NCBI RefSeq assembly: GCF_009650765.1
Contig: NZ_CP045740.1
Span: 5,742,001 to 5,806,000, forward strand
Source: Streptomyces sp. SUK 48
GTDB lineage: Bacteria > Actinomycetota > Actinomycetes > Streptomycetales > Streptomycetaceae
DNA: 64,000 nt
Reading direction: 5' to 3'
Shown here: piece after piece, positions 24,883-32,199 of the stretch
Position numbering within the stretch: position 1 is the first letter of the stretch
Layout of the letters: every line of letters begins with the position of its first letter
Notes under the pieces: generated by a model
What the model saw: the letters and a program-made list of their open reading frames with translations, nothing else
The model's database searches: none
Told to the model about the DNA's origin: nothing
Program-made: the position numbers and the translations under genes

Positions 24883-26561
24883 TGGGCACCCCGGCACAGC
24901 CCGGCCAGGGGACGATCGATGTGACGCCCTCGGTCCTCCACCAGGTGTCCACCAACGTCGCGGGCGAGCAGAGCCCCCTCGACCAGGGCATCAAGGCGTT
25001 CCTCACCGAGCTGGCGCGGTATCCGGACGGTGGTGGCAAGGGCTCGGCGATGAAGGGCTTCACCACGTCCTACGTGAAGGTCGCCAACCGGTTCCTCGAC
25101 GTCTGGGCCAAGTCCGTGGTGAGCGTGGGCGGTGCGGCGGTCGGCTTCAACAGCACCGCCAACAACTACGCGGCGGCCGACCACGCCACGCACCCCGCGC
25201 CGAGCGGTCCTCCGGCGCAACGCCCCGCCCCGCGGGTGATCGACACACCGCCCGCGTACGGGCCCGTCACCGATTTCAAGTGGGGTGACATCGACGCCGG
25301 CCAGAGCCTCGCACAGGAGATCCTGGAGGGGCTGGAGGGCGTGGTCCTCACCGTCATGCGGCCCCTGCTGGAGCACGAGTGCCGGTGGGGCAAGGCGGCG
25401 GAGATCCTCCCGCTCCCCAACCACCTGCGGCTGTACTCGATCTCCGAGGCGTGGCGCATGCCGCAGGGCACGCTCGGCATGGTGGAGGGGATGCTGACCG
25501 GCTACATCAGCGGCATCACCGACCAGTCCAACCAGGAGTGGTACGACGCGATGCGGGCGTTCTGCAGCACGCTGTGGGGCACGTCCGCCTGGGGCCAGAC
25601 GCGGGACGGCTACGACTGGTCGAACGACGGCGCGCGCAAGAGAGGGACCAGCCACCCCGTCTTCGCCGTCCTGTTCGACACCTGCGACACCATGGTCGAC
25701 GCGGTGTACAACGTGGCCCTGGCGGCGCAGGACGTGCGCAGCGACCTGCACCGGATCTACACCCAGGCCGTGAAGGACAGCATCCGGCAGCTGGACCCGG
25801 AGAAGATGGAGATCAGCCATCCCACCAGTGTGCTCAAGGGGTTGTGGCACATGGGCAAGGGCGTGGTGACGGACATCTCGATCGGTATCGTCCTGGACAT
25901 CGACGAGGGCGCGATGAACGACGCCGTCACCGCCTACGACAACCGGGTCAACCGCCAGGCACGGCGTATCGAGGACCTGATGGCGGCGCTGGACGAGGCT
26001 TTCACGAGCGCGCCGAGCTTCAACGCCGAAACGGCGAGGGCCGAGGCGTTCGGCGCGCGCGCCCTGACGGAATTCAAGGGGGATCCGCTCTACACGGTCC
26101 CCGGCGACGACGAGTCCCACCACCGCTACCCCGTCGATCTCGCGAACCAGGAAGGCGTCTCGGGCTCGCACGTCATCGACAAACACGTGGGCAAGACGGA
26201 CGCCCAGCTGGAACAGCGGCTCCGTGATCAGGCGCGGGTCCGCGCGGACGGCACGGTCGCGCCGATCGCCGCCTCGACCTTCACCGACCTGGGCTCGGCG
26301 CAGCGTTACACCCAGGAGGTTCTCGACGACCCGGCCAACCAGCAGAAGGTCTCCCGCTGGCTGGCGGGAAATCCGGATCCGCGGCGGTCCACCCGGACCC
26401 TGGGCCTCGCCTTCCCCGACGCCGTGGGCAGGACGTGGACTCGCGGTGACTCCTCCGCCCATGACTCACATATGGTCAACGTGACGCTGAGACCACGCCC
26501 GGGTGGCCATCCTCCGTATGTCGTGCTCACCTCGATGCCCAGCGACACGGTTCAGCCGTAG
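24882..26561 (+). CDS. polymorphic toxin with C-terminal RNase A-like (CdiA-CT) domain
   Basis: This 559-residue protein has an N-terminal part (about 1-110; VLHQVSTNVAGEQSPLDQGI) resembling the helical type VII export regions, a large middle region of unknown function (about 130-420), and a toxin domain from about residue 428 (base 26163). That domain has SHVIDKHVGKTDAQL with a candidate catalytic His435, then ASTFTDLGSAQRYTQEVL, RWLAG, VGRTW and a final strand PYVVLTSMP. This order matches the bacterial RNase A fold first seen in a Yersinia CdiA toxin, which degrades RNA in target cells. No signal peptide is seen. It is coupled to the WXG100 gene upstream and followed 17 bases later by a probable immunity gene. 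Confidence 0.85.
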   Translation: MGTPAQPGQGTIDVTPSVLHQVSTNVAGEQSPLDQGIKAFLTELARYPDGGGKGSAMKGFTTSYVKVANRFLDVWAKSVVSVGGAAVGFNSTANNYAAADHATHPAPSGPPAQRPAPRVIDTPPAYGPVTDFKWGDIDAGQSLAQEILEGLEGVVLTVMRPLLEHECRWGKAAEILPLPNHLRLYSISEAWRMPQGTLGMVEGMLTGYISGITDQSNQEWYDAMRAFCSTLWGTSAWGQTRDGYDWSNDGARKRGTSHPVFAVLFDTCDTMVDAVYNVALAAQDVRSDLHRIYTQAVKDSIRQLDPEKMEISHPTSVLKGLWHMGKGVVTDISIGIVLDIDEGAMNDAVTAYDNRVNRQARRIEDLMAALDEAFTSAPSFNAETARAEAFGARALTEFKGDPLYTVPGDDESHHRYPVDLANQEGVSGSHVIDKHVGKTDAQLEQRLRDQARVRADGTVAPIAASTFTDLGSAQRYTQEVLDDPANQQKVSRWLAGNPDPRRSTRTLGLAFPDAVGRTWTRGDSSAHDSHMVNVTLRPRPGGHPPYVVLTSMPSDTVQP

Positions 26562-26578
26562 CCATGAGAGGGGACAGG

Positions 26579-27136
26579 GTGCTCGATTCCGCCGCCTGGC
26601 AGGCCGGCCTGCTGGAATTGTTCGGGGGGACTTTCGCCTTCGCGGCGGTGGGTCCGCGGACACAGGACGACTGGCGCCGCGATGTGCGGGCGGTCATGAT
26701 GCTCGAGGCCAAGGACCCGCGTGGCTGGAACACTCTGATCGTCCCCCCGCCGAGCAGCACCACCGCGATGACCGACGAGAAGCCGTTCGCCGATCTCCGC
26801 CTCGAAGAATTCGACCGACTCCTGTACCCGGTGGGGAGGCATTCCGCCACGCAGTTGCTGGTCGCACTGCAAGGGGAGTACTACCAGTCGGCCAATATTC
26901 CGGATTTCGCACACCGTGAAGAGCGGCTTATCGGCTGTGCCCGTGACATTCTTTCCCGCTTCGGCCGGGACGCCAGATGCTATACGAATGCGGCCGAGGC
27001 CCGGGATGATCCGAGCGCCGACCTCATGAATCCTGAAACCGAGTGGAACTGCCTGTCCGAGTTCACCACGGACTGCGGTCTCGTCGTCGTTTCCGACGCC
27101 GAGGTCGGAGTCTTCTGGGCCTTCTTCGAGGACTGA
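26579..27136 (+). CDS. putative immunity protein for the RNase A-like toxin
   Basis: This 185-residue soluble protein lies 17 bases after the toxin gene, the usual place for a cognate immunity protein. GTG 26579 follows GAGGGGA; ATG 26564 has no binding site. No named domain is recognised. The C-terminal half shares a block pattern with the protein at 21426: RLIGCARDILSRFGRDARCYTN, a variable acidic loop, then VGVFWAFFED. From about 26870 on, codon use has visibly more A/T in third positions than neighbouring genes (for example GCTATACGAAT), a sign of separate origin. Neutralisation of the upstream toxin is inferred only from position. Confidence 0.75.
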   Translation: MLDSAAWQAGLLELFGGTFAFAAVGPRTQDDWRRDVRAVMMLEAKDPRGWNTLIVPPPSSTTAMTDEKPFADLRLEEFDRLLYPVGRHSATQLLVALQGEYYQSANIPDFAHREERLIGCARDILSRFGRDARCYTNAAEARDDPSADLMNPETEWNCLSEFTTDCGLVVVSDAEVGVFWAFFED

Positions 27137-27144
27137 GACCCATC

Positions 27145-27444
27145 ATGCGCACCCGATCCGCCACCTACCCCGACCGCGACACCGCCCAATGGGCCACCCA
27201 GCAGGTCGTCACCGCCAACGAGCAGCTCATCCACCGCTGGCTCGCGCAGTCCACGCGGGCGCGGCTGAGCATCGAGGCGGCCTGGCCCGCGCGGGAGGAG
27301 CCGGTCGGGCGGGTGTTGTTGCAGGCGATGATGCTGGCCGGCCGCGAACCCGTCGAGGTGCGGGCCGCCCGGGTGGTCCTCCGGCGGGACCCCGCCCGCC
27401 CGCACGGCTTCACCGTGCACTCCACGTTCCCGATCTATCTCTAG
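27145..27444 (+). CDS. orphan C-terminal half of an RNase A-like toxin domain
   Basis: This 99-residue protein aligns with the second half of the toxin domain just upstream: ATYPDRDTAQWATQQVV matches STFTDLGSAQRYTQEVL, then HRWLAQ matches SRWLAG, VGRVLL matches VGRTWT, and the end GFTVHSTFP matches PYVVLTSMP. The segment that carries the candidate catalytic His in the complete domain (SHVIDKHVGK) is absent, so this is likely inactive alone. Such toxin fragments are left by cassette exchange at polymorphic-toxin loci. ATG 27145 has only a distant GAGG. Confidence 0.75.
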   Translation: MRTRSATYPDRDTAQWATQQVVTANEQLIHRWLAQSTRARLSIEAAWPAREEPVGRVLLQAMMLAGREPVEVRAARVVLRRDPARPHGFTVHSTFPIYL

Positions 27445-27468
27445 ACCCGTAGACCCGTACACCCGTAG
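27442..27468. repeat. three short direct repeats before the CdiI-like gene
   Basis: Three 8-9-base units of the form (C/T)A(G)ACCCGT(A) follow one another between the orphan toxin stop and the CdiI-like start. They may mark a recombination junction; this is speculative. Confidence 0.5.
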
Positions 27469-27480
27469 AGGCTGACCACC

Positions 27481-28149
27481 GTGCCCCTGAGCCCCCTCGA
27501 ACACGACCGCCGCTACGGCGAGCTCGACCAGGTCATGCGCGCCTACCTCGGGCAACCGGCGGACGACACCCCGGAACAGCCAGGCCCGGCCCTGACCGCC
27601 TACCTCCGGCACACCTGGCACACCCGGCCGTGGGCCCTCGCCGCCGCCGAGCGGCAGGTGCGGGAGTACGCCGACAACCCGCCGGGACGGCTCCGGCTGC
27701 GGCTCGGCGAGTTCTACGCCATCCCCGATGTCGGCCTGCCCCAGGGCGAGATCCAGTCCTGGCTGCGCTGCCTCGCCGACCACATCAGGCACAGCGTCGA
27801 GACGGGGGAGGTGCCGCCGCCCGCGGTCCCCGCCACCCGCTGGGAGTGGCACGCCCGCTTCTCGGAGCTCGGTCAGTTCCTCGGGGGCTGGTTCTCCCAG
27901 GACATGCCGGACGAGTTCGTCGGCCAGCACGCCGCCGTCGAGGACTACCGCGACTCCACCGACCGGCAGCTCGTGGCCCGCCTCGTCGGAGAGGTGCAGG
28001 AACTGCTCGCGCTGGACCTGGACGAGTCCGACCTCGCCCTCGCCGTCGCGGAACTCGGCATGGAGGTCGACCCTCCCGCGCCCTACTCGCCCAGCGGCTG
28101 GCTGGCGGTCGTCGCCGGGCAGCTCGCCGTGCCGGCCGGCGAGGGCTGA
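27481..28149 (+). CDS. CdiI-like contact-dependent inhibition immunity protein
   Basis: This 222-residue protein has a C-terminal region (about 120-220) matching the CdiI immunity family I recall: FSELGQFLGGWFSQDMPDEF, then ELLALDLDESDLALAVAELGME and SPSGWLAVVAGQL. The N-terminal half (HTWHTRPWALAAAERQVREY, RLRLGEFYAIPDVGL) belongs to the same Streptomyces protein type. It follows an orphan RNase A half-domain, suggesting it was the partner of the toxin version now lost. GTG 27481 follows AGAGG. Its 3' end overlaps the convergent MazG-like gene by 67 bases. Confidence 0.75.
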   Translation: MPLSPLEHDRRYGELDQVMRAYLGQPADDTPEQPGPALTAYLRHTWHTRPWALAAAERQVREYADNPPGRLRLRLGEFYAIPDVGLPQGEIQSWLRCLADHIRHSVETGEVPPPAVPATRWEWHARFSELGQFLGGWFSQDMPDEFVGQHAAVEDYRDSTDRQLVARLVGEVQELLALDLDESDLALAVAELGMEVDPPAPYSPSGWLAVVAGQLAVPAGEG

Positions 28150-28511
28150 GCCGGGCGGCCCGCCCGCGCCGAGGGCCGCAGTGGCCGGTCCCGCACCCGC
28201 CGCAGATGCCGTTCGAACACCTCCCCCGCCTCCGGGGTCAGGGTCCGCAGGGCCACCAGGGCGGTGATGACGACGTCGCACAGCTCCGCCTGGACGTCGT
28301 CCCAGGTGTGGGTGACGCCCTTGCGCGGGTTCTGGCCGGTCGCGCCGATCACCGCCTCCGCGACCTCGCCGGTCTCCTCCGACAGCTTGAGGATGCGCAA
28401 CAGCAGGTCCTCCCGGCCGGGTTGGCCCGTCCGGGTCGCCTCCAGACGGGAGAACAGCTCGTCGATGGCGGGCCAGAGGGGGAGCGGGGCGGTCGCGTCC
28501 TGGTCGGTCAT
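28083..28511 (-). CDS. MazG-like nucleotide pyrophosphohydrolase
   Basis: This 142-residue all-alpha NTP pyrophosphatase has metal-binding acidic residues in KLSEETGEVAEAV (about 40-52) and, about 30 residues later, ELCDVVITAL. Such enzymes hydrolyse abnormal nucleoside triphosphates. After about residue 105 the sequence becomes Arg/Pro-rich (RDRPLRPSARAGRPAQ) and overlaps the convergent CdiI-like gene. This tail is probably not part of the enzyme core. The start is ATG 28511. Confidence 0.8.
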   Translation of the reverse strand: MTDQDATAPLPLWPAIDELFSRLEATRTGQPGREDLLLRILKLSEETGEVAEAVIGATGQNPRKGVTHTWDDVQAELCDVVITALVALRTLTPEAGEVFERHLRRVRDRPLRPSARAGRPAQPSPAGTASCPATTASQPLGE

Positions 28512-28638
28512 GCGGGCAGCCTCCCACGCGGGGTCACCCGGCACGTCGTGGACCGTGGAGATCCACCCGGGATACACCCCTCCCGGGACGCCTCGAATGG
28601 GACGCCTCGAATGGGACTCCCCGACCAGGACTCCCCGA

Positions 28639-29196
28639 CTAGGACTCCTCGACCTCCTCGAACAGCGCCTCCTGCTTCCCCTCCGCTTTCGCCCGCACCC
28701 GCCTCGTCCGCGCCCCCACCACCGCCGCCGTACCCGCCGCCGTCGCCGCGAGGGCGGCCGGCACCATCCAGCCGCGGTTGAAGACGTGGCCGAGGGCGTG
28801 GTCCAGGGAGAGCCGGCCCGGACCGCTGATCGCGAGGCCCACTGCGGCCAGGCCCAGGGTCGCCGCGTACTCGTAGCCGCCCGCCTGGGCGAAGAAGCCG
28901 TTCGGGGCGTGCACCGCCGCCGCGCCCGCCATCGCCCCCGCGGCCGCCGCGCCCGCCGCCGGGGTGGCCAGGCCCAGGGCGAGCAGGGTGCCGCCGCCGG
29001 TCTCCGCGAGGCCCGCCGCCATGGCGCTCGCCTTCCCGGGTGCGTAGCCGACGGACTCCATGAACTGGCCGGTGCCCTCCAGGCCGTGGCCGCCGAACCA
29101 GCCGAACAGCTTCTGCGTGCCGTGCGCCGCCAGCACCCCGCCCGTGCCCAGCCGGAGCAGCAGCAGGCCCAGATCACGTCGGTCGTAACAGCTCAT
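28639..29196 (-). CDS. DoxX-family membrane protein
   Basis: This 185-residue protein has four hydrophobic helices and the DoxX layout (RRDLGLLLLRLGTGGVLAAHG, KLFGWFGGHG, LALGLATPAAG). DoxX proteins associate with oxidoreductases at the membrane and have been linked to sulfur or redox metabolism. The C-terminus is a charged tail (KAEGKQEALFEEVEES). ATG 29196 has GGGAG six bases upstream. It is a single gene, divergent from the SnoaL-like gene. Confidence 0.85.
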   Translation of the reverse strand: MSCYDRRDLGLLLLRLGTGGVLAAHGTQKLFGWFGGHGLEGTGQFMESVGYAPGKASAMAAGLAETGGGTLLALGLATPAAGAAAAGAMAGAAAVHAPNGFFAQAGGYEYAATLGLAAVGLAISGPGRLSLDHALGHVFNRGWMVPAALAATAAGTAAVVGARTRRVRAKAEGKQEALFEEVEES

Positions 29197-29322
29197 GGCG
29201 ACTCCCAAGCCCAGGTGACAAAACCCCTCCCGTGTTACCACCGACACACCGGTCACACCATCGGACGCGTCCCGTCGCGTGCTCCAGTGGCGGGGTCACG
29301 ACGCCGGTGTGAGCCTGACGCC

Positions 29323-29649
29323 ATGACGATTCAGCCAGCCAAACTCAGCGATCCGGCCGTCCGGGCCTTCGTCAACGCCGTCAACTCCCATGATCGCGAG
29401 GGCTTCCTGGCGCTGCTCGCGCCCGACGCGACCATGTCCGACGACGGCTCCGACCGCGATCTCGCCGACTGGATCGACCGGGAGATCTTCTCGTCCCACG
29501 GCCATCTGGACGTCGACAACGAGTCCCGCGGCGGCCGTGCCCTTGTCGCCCGCTACCGGAACGACACCTGGGGCGAGATGAACACCAGGTGGAGCTTCAC
29601 CGTCGACGAGGACGGACTGATCTCCCGCTTCGAGACCGGTCAGGCGTGA
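29323..29649 (+). CDS. SnoaL-like / NTF2-fold protein
   Basis: This 108-residue protein has a nuclear transport factor 2-like cone fold. The N-terminal helix has VRAFVNAVNSHDREGFLALL, followed by APDATMSDDGSDRD and strands ending WSFTVDEDGLISRFETGQ. This is the SnoaL-like pattern seen in small Streptomyces enzymes and stress proteins. No catalytic assignment is possible. The start is ATG 29323. It ends 80 bases before the carboxypeptidase gene. Confidence 0.82.
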   Translation: MTIQPAKLSDPAVRAFVNAVNSHDREGFLALLAPDATMSDDGSDRDLADWIDREIFSSHGHLDVDNESRGGRALVARYRNDTWGEMNTRWSFTVDEDGLISRFETGQA

Positions 29650-29729
29650 AGCTGCTCACGTTGGCTGCGTCACGTTATCCGGTCAGATTTTCATAACGTG
29701 GCAAATTCCCTGGCCGTCACCACCCTTGG

Positions 29730-31043
29730 GTGCCGAATCCGCTGCTCGGCGCGGTGTACCGTCCCGGGGTGCGCGAATCATCCCGGCTCAGCCGGCGTGC
29801 CGTCCTCGGGCTGACGGCCGCCGCCCTTCCCATGTCCGCCGCGGCCCTTCCCCTGGCCGCCGCCCCGGCCCTGGCCGCGTCCCCGGCCACCGCCATCGGC
29901 GGTGAGCGGCTGGCCCGCCGCGGTCTCCAGGCGGACGGCGCCGCGGCGGTGCCCGTGAAGCTGCTCACCGCCCGCGCCTGGCTGGTCGCCGACGCGACGA
30001 CCGGCGAGGTGCTCGCCTCCTTCAACGCCCACCAGCGCCTCGCGCCCGCGTCCACGCTGAAGATGCTGTTCGCGGACACCGTGCTGAACAAGTTCGACCG
30101 CACCGAGAAGTACACGGTCAAGGACTCCGACATCGCCGACGTCCCGGCCGGCTCCAGCCTCGTCGGGGTCAAGGCGGGCATCACCTACACCGTCGAGCAG
30201 CTCTGGCAGGGCGTCTTCCTGCGCTCCGGCAACGACGCCGTGCACGTCCTCGCGCACATGAACGGCGGCATCGCCAGGACCGTCGCCGAGATGCAGGCCA
30301 GGGCGCGGGACCTCCAGGCCCTCGACACCCATGTGGTCAGCCCCGACGGCTTCGACCACCCCGGCCAGCTGTCCTCGGCGTACGACCTCACGCTCTTCGC
30401 CCGGCACGGGCTGGCGAACCCCGACTTCCGGGGCTACTGCGGCACCCGTATCGCGAACTTCCCGGCGGGCGGCAAGAAGACCTTCCAGATCCAGAACACC
30501 GACCGCCTGCTCAGCGGGGCGTGGGGTCTGAAGACGTACGACGGCCTGATCGGCGTGAAGAACGGTTACACCAGCCACGCGGGCAACACCTTCACCGGGG
30601 CCGCCACCCGTGACGGCCGCACCCTGCTGGTCACGGTCATGCACCCGGCCACCGGCAGCAACGCCGTCTACGAGCAGACCGCCGCCCTCCTGGACTGGGG
30701 CTTCACCCACGGCCGTACGGCCCGGCCGGTGGGCGCGCTGGTGAAGCCGCTCAGCGAGGGCGGCGCGCCCGCGACGGCGGTGCCCGGGCACGGGCAGGCG
30801 GCGGGCGCGTCGGGCGCACCGGGCAAGGGCCCCTCCGCGGAGCGCCTCGCGGAGGGTGCGGCGGGCACCGCGGCGCTGCTCGCGGCGGCCGGCGGTTTTC
30901 TGCTGTGGCGCCGCCGCCGGGCCAACGCGACCCGGGACGCGGCCGGTACCCACCGGCCCCCCGCGCCCCGCGCGGCGGAGCCGGACCCCCAGGAGCCCCC
31001 GGCCCCCACGGAGCAGCCGGGCGGCGGCCGGCACCGGCGCTGA
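29730..31043 (+). CDS. D-alanyl-D-alanine carboxypeptidase (PBP5-like serine hydrolase)
   Basis: This 437-residue exported cell-wall enzyme trims D-Ala from peptidoglycan stem peptides. The Tat-like signal sequence has SRLSRRAVLGLTAA, with cleavage expected after ALAAS. Active-site motifs are Ser108-x-x-Lys111 (STLK), SGN in RSGNDAVH and KNG in GVKNGYT (usually KTG). A disordered Pro/Ala stretch and a C-terminal membrane helix (AALLAAAGGFLLWRRRR) anchor it. GTG 29730 is used; GTG 29769 (RESSRLSRR) would give a tighter signal peptide and may be the real start. Short GCACCGGC repeats follow its stop. Confidence 0.9.
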   Translation: MPNPLLGAVYRPGVRESSRLSRRAVLGLTAAALPMSAAALPLAAAPALAASPATAIGGERLARRGLQADGAAAVPVKLLTARAWLVADATTGEVLASFNAHQRLAPASTLKMLFADTVLNKFDRTEKYTVKDSDIADVPAGSSLVGVKAGITYTVEQLWQGVFLRSGNDAVHVLAHMNGGIARTVAEMQARARDLQALDTHVVSPDGFDHPGQLSSAYDLTLFARHGLANPDFRGYCGTRIANFPAGGKKTFQIQNTDRLLSGAWGLKTYDGLIGVKNGYTSHAGNTFTGAATRDGRTLLVTVMHPATGSNAVYEQTAALLDWGFTHGRTARPVGALVKPLSEGGAPATAVPGHGQAAGASGAPGKGPSAERLAEGAAGTAALLAAAGGFLLWRRRRANATRDAAGTHRPPAPRAAEPDPQEPPAPTEQPGGGRHRR

Positions 31044-31300
31044 CGGTCGGGCCGCACCGGCACTGACCCCGGACCGCACCGGCGCTGACGTCGTGCGACG
31101 GTCGTCCCGCCGCCGGTGGGATGGCCGGTGCGATGGGACGACCGCCGCATCCCCCCCCTCGCGATGGTCTCGGAATGCGACTGCCCAAGTGTGAAGCTCT
31201 TGTGGAGAAGAGTTGAGCACAGGGCCTCAACCGGCCGCAATACCCGGGGCGTTGGAATTCCGCGCGCACGTATGTGCGTATGGCTGGCGGGAGTTGGTGA

Positions 31301-32059
31301 TCAGCCCCGCCCGATGTACGGCATCGCCGTCGCCAGCACCGTCACGAACTGCACATTCGTCTCCAGCGGCAGCTCCGCCATGTGCCGTACGGTGCGCGCC
31401 ACTTCGGCCACGTCCATCATCGGCTCGGGCACCGTCTCGCCGTTCGCCTGGAGCACGCCGCTGCTCATCCGCCGGGTCATCTCGGTCGCCGCGTTGCCGA
31501 TGTCGATCTGCCCGACCGCGATCCGGTACGGACGCCCGTCCAGGGAGAGGGACTTGGTGAGACCGGTCAGCGCGTGCTTGGTCGCGGTGTAGGCGACCGA
31601 GTGCGGGCGGGGCGCGTGTGCGGAGATGGAGCCGTTGTTGATGATCCGGCCGCCCTGCGGGCGCTGCTCCTTCATCGTCCGGTACGCCGCCTGCGCGCAC
31701 AGGAACGCCCCGTTCAGGTTGGTGTCCACCACGTGCCGCCAGGCGTCGTAGGGGAGTTCCTCGACCGGGACCCCGCCGGGTCCGAACGTGCCCGCGTTGT
31801 TGAACAGCAGATCCAGCCGGCCGAACCGGTCCACGGTCGCCGCCAACAGCGCCGCCACGTCCTCGGGCACCGCCACATCGGTGCGCACGGCGATCGAGGG
31901 CGCCCCGGGTGCGAGCGCGGCCGTCTCCTCCAGCGTCTCGACGTGCCGTCCGGCCAGCGCCACCGACCAGCCGCCGCGCAGCAGCTCCACGGCGACCGCC
32001 CGGCCGATCCCGGAACCGGCGCCGGTCACCACCGCGATCTTCGATTGGGTGTCAGTCAT
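31301..32059 (-). CDS. SDR family oxidoreductase
   Basis: This 252-residue classical short-chain dehydrogenase has the cofactor motif TGAGSGIG (about 12-19), NNAG (about 88-91), a catalytic Ser in [10 protein letters not shown], and Tyr-x-x-x-Lys in [10 protein letters not shown]. The basic residues after the second strand (AGRHVE) suggest NADP(H). It is divergent from the Bcr/CflA pump gene with 140 bases between the starts. Substrate is unknown. The 257 bases downstream, before the carboxypeptidase gene, hold no gene, only short repeats. Confidence 0.9.
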   Translation of the reverse strand: MTDTQSKIAVVTGAGSGIGRAVAVELLRGGWSVALAGRHVETLEETAALAPGAPSIAVRTDVAVPEDVAALLAATVDRFGRLDLLFNNAGTFGPGGVPVEELPYDAWRHVVDTNLNGAFLCAQAAYRTMKEQRPQGGRIINNGSISAHAPRPHSVAYTATKHALTGLTKSLSLDGRPYRIAVGQIDIGNAATEMTRRMSSGVLQANGETVPEPMMDVAEVARTVRHMAELPLETNVQFVTVLATAMPYIGRG

Positions 32060-32199
32060 GGCACGGAGCGTAGGCGGCCCGGTCGTCGCTCATATGTTCC
32101 TCGGCACTTTGTCCGAGCTGGGAACATGGGAGCCGCGCTGAAGTGGAAGTTTCAAGCAGGGCGTCCCGGCCCGGACGCCCCGACCCAGGGAGGGAACCC

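Noticed and set aside
24104..28149. Possibility of a complete type VII secretion system here
   Set aside because: Only WXG100 partners and toxin/immunity genes are found; no EccB, EccC, EccD or mycosin-like gene lies in the window.
31044..31300. Gap after the carboxypeptidase gene checked for small genes or an RNA
   Set aside because: It contains only short GCACCGGC repeats and small palindromes such as CGCACGTATGTGCG; no frame with a binding site or conserved structure was seen.
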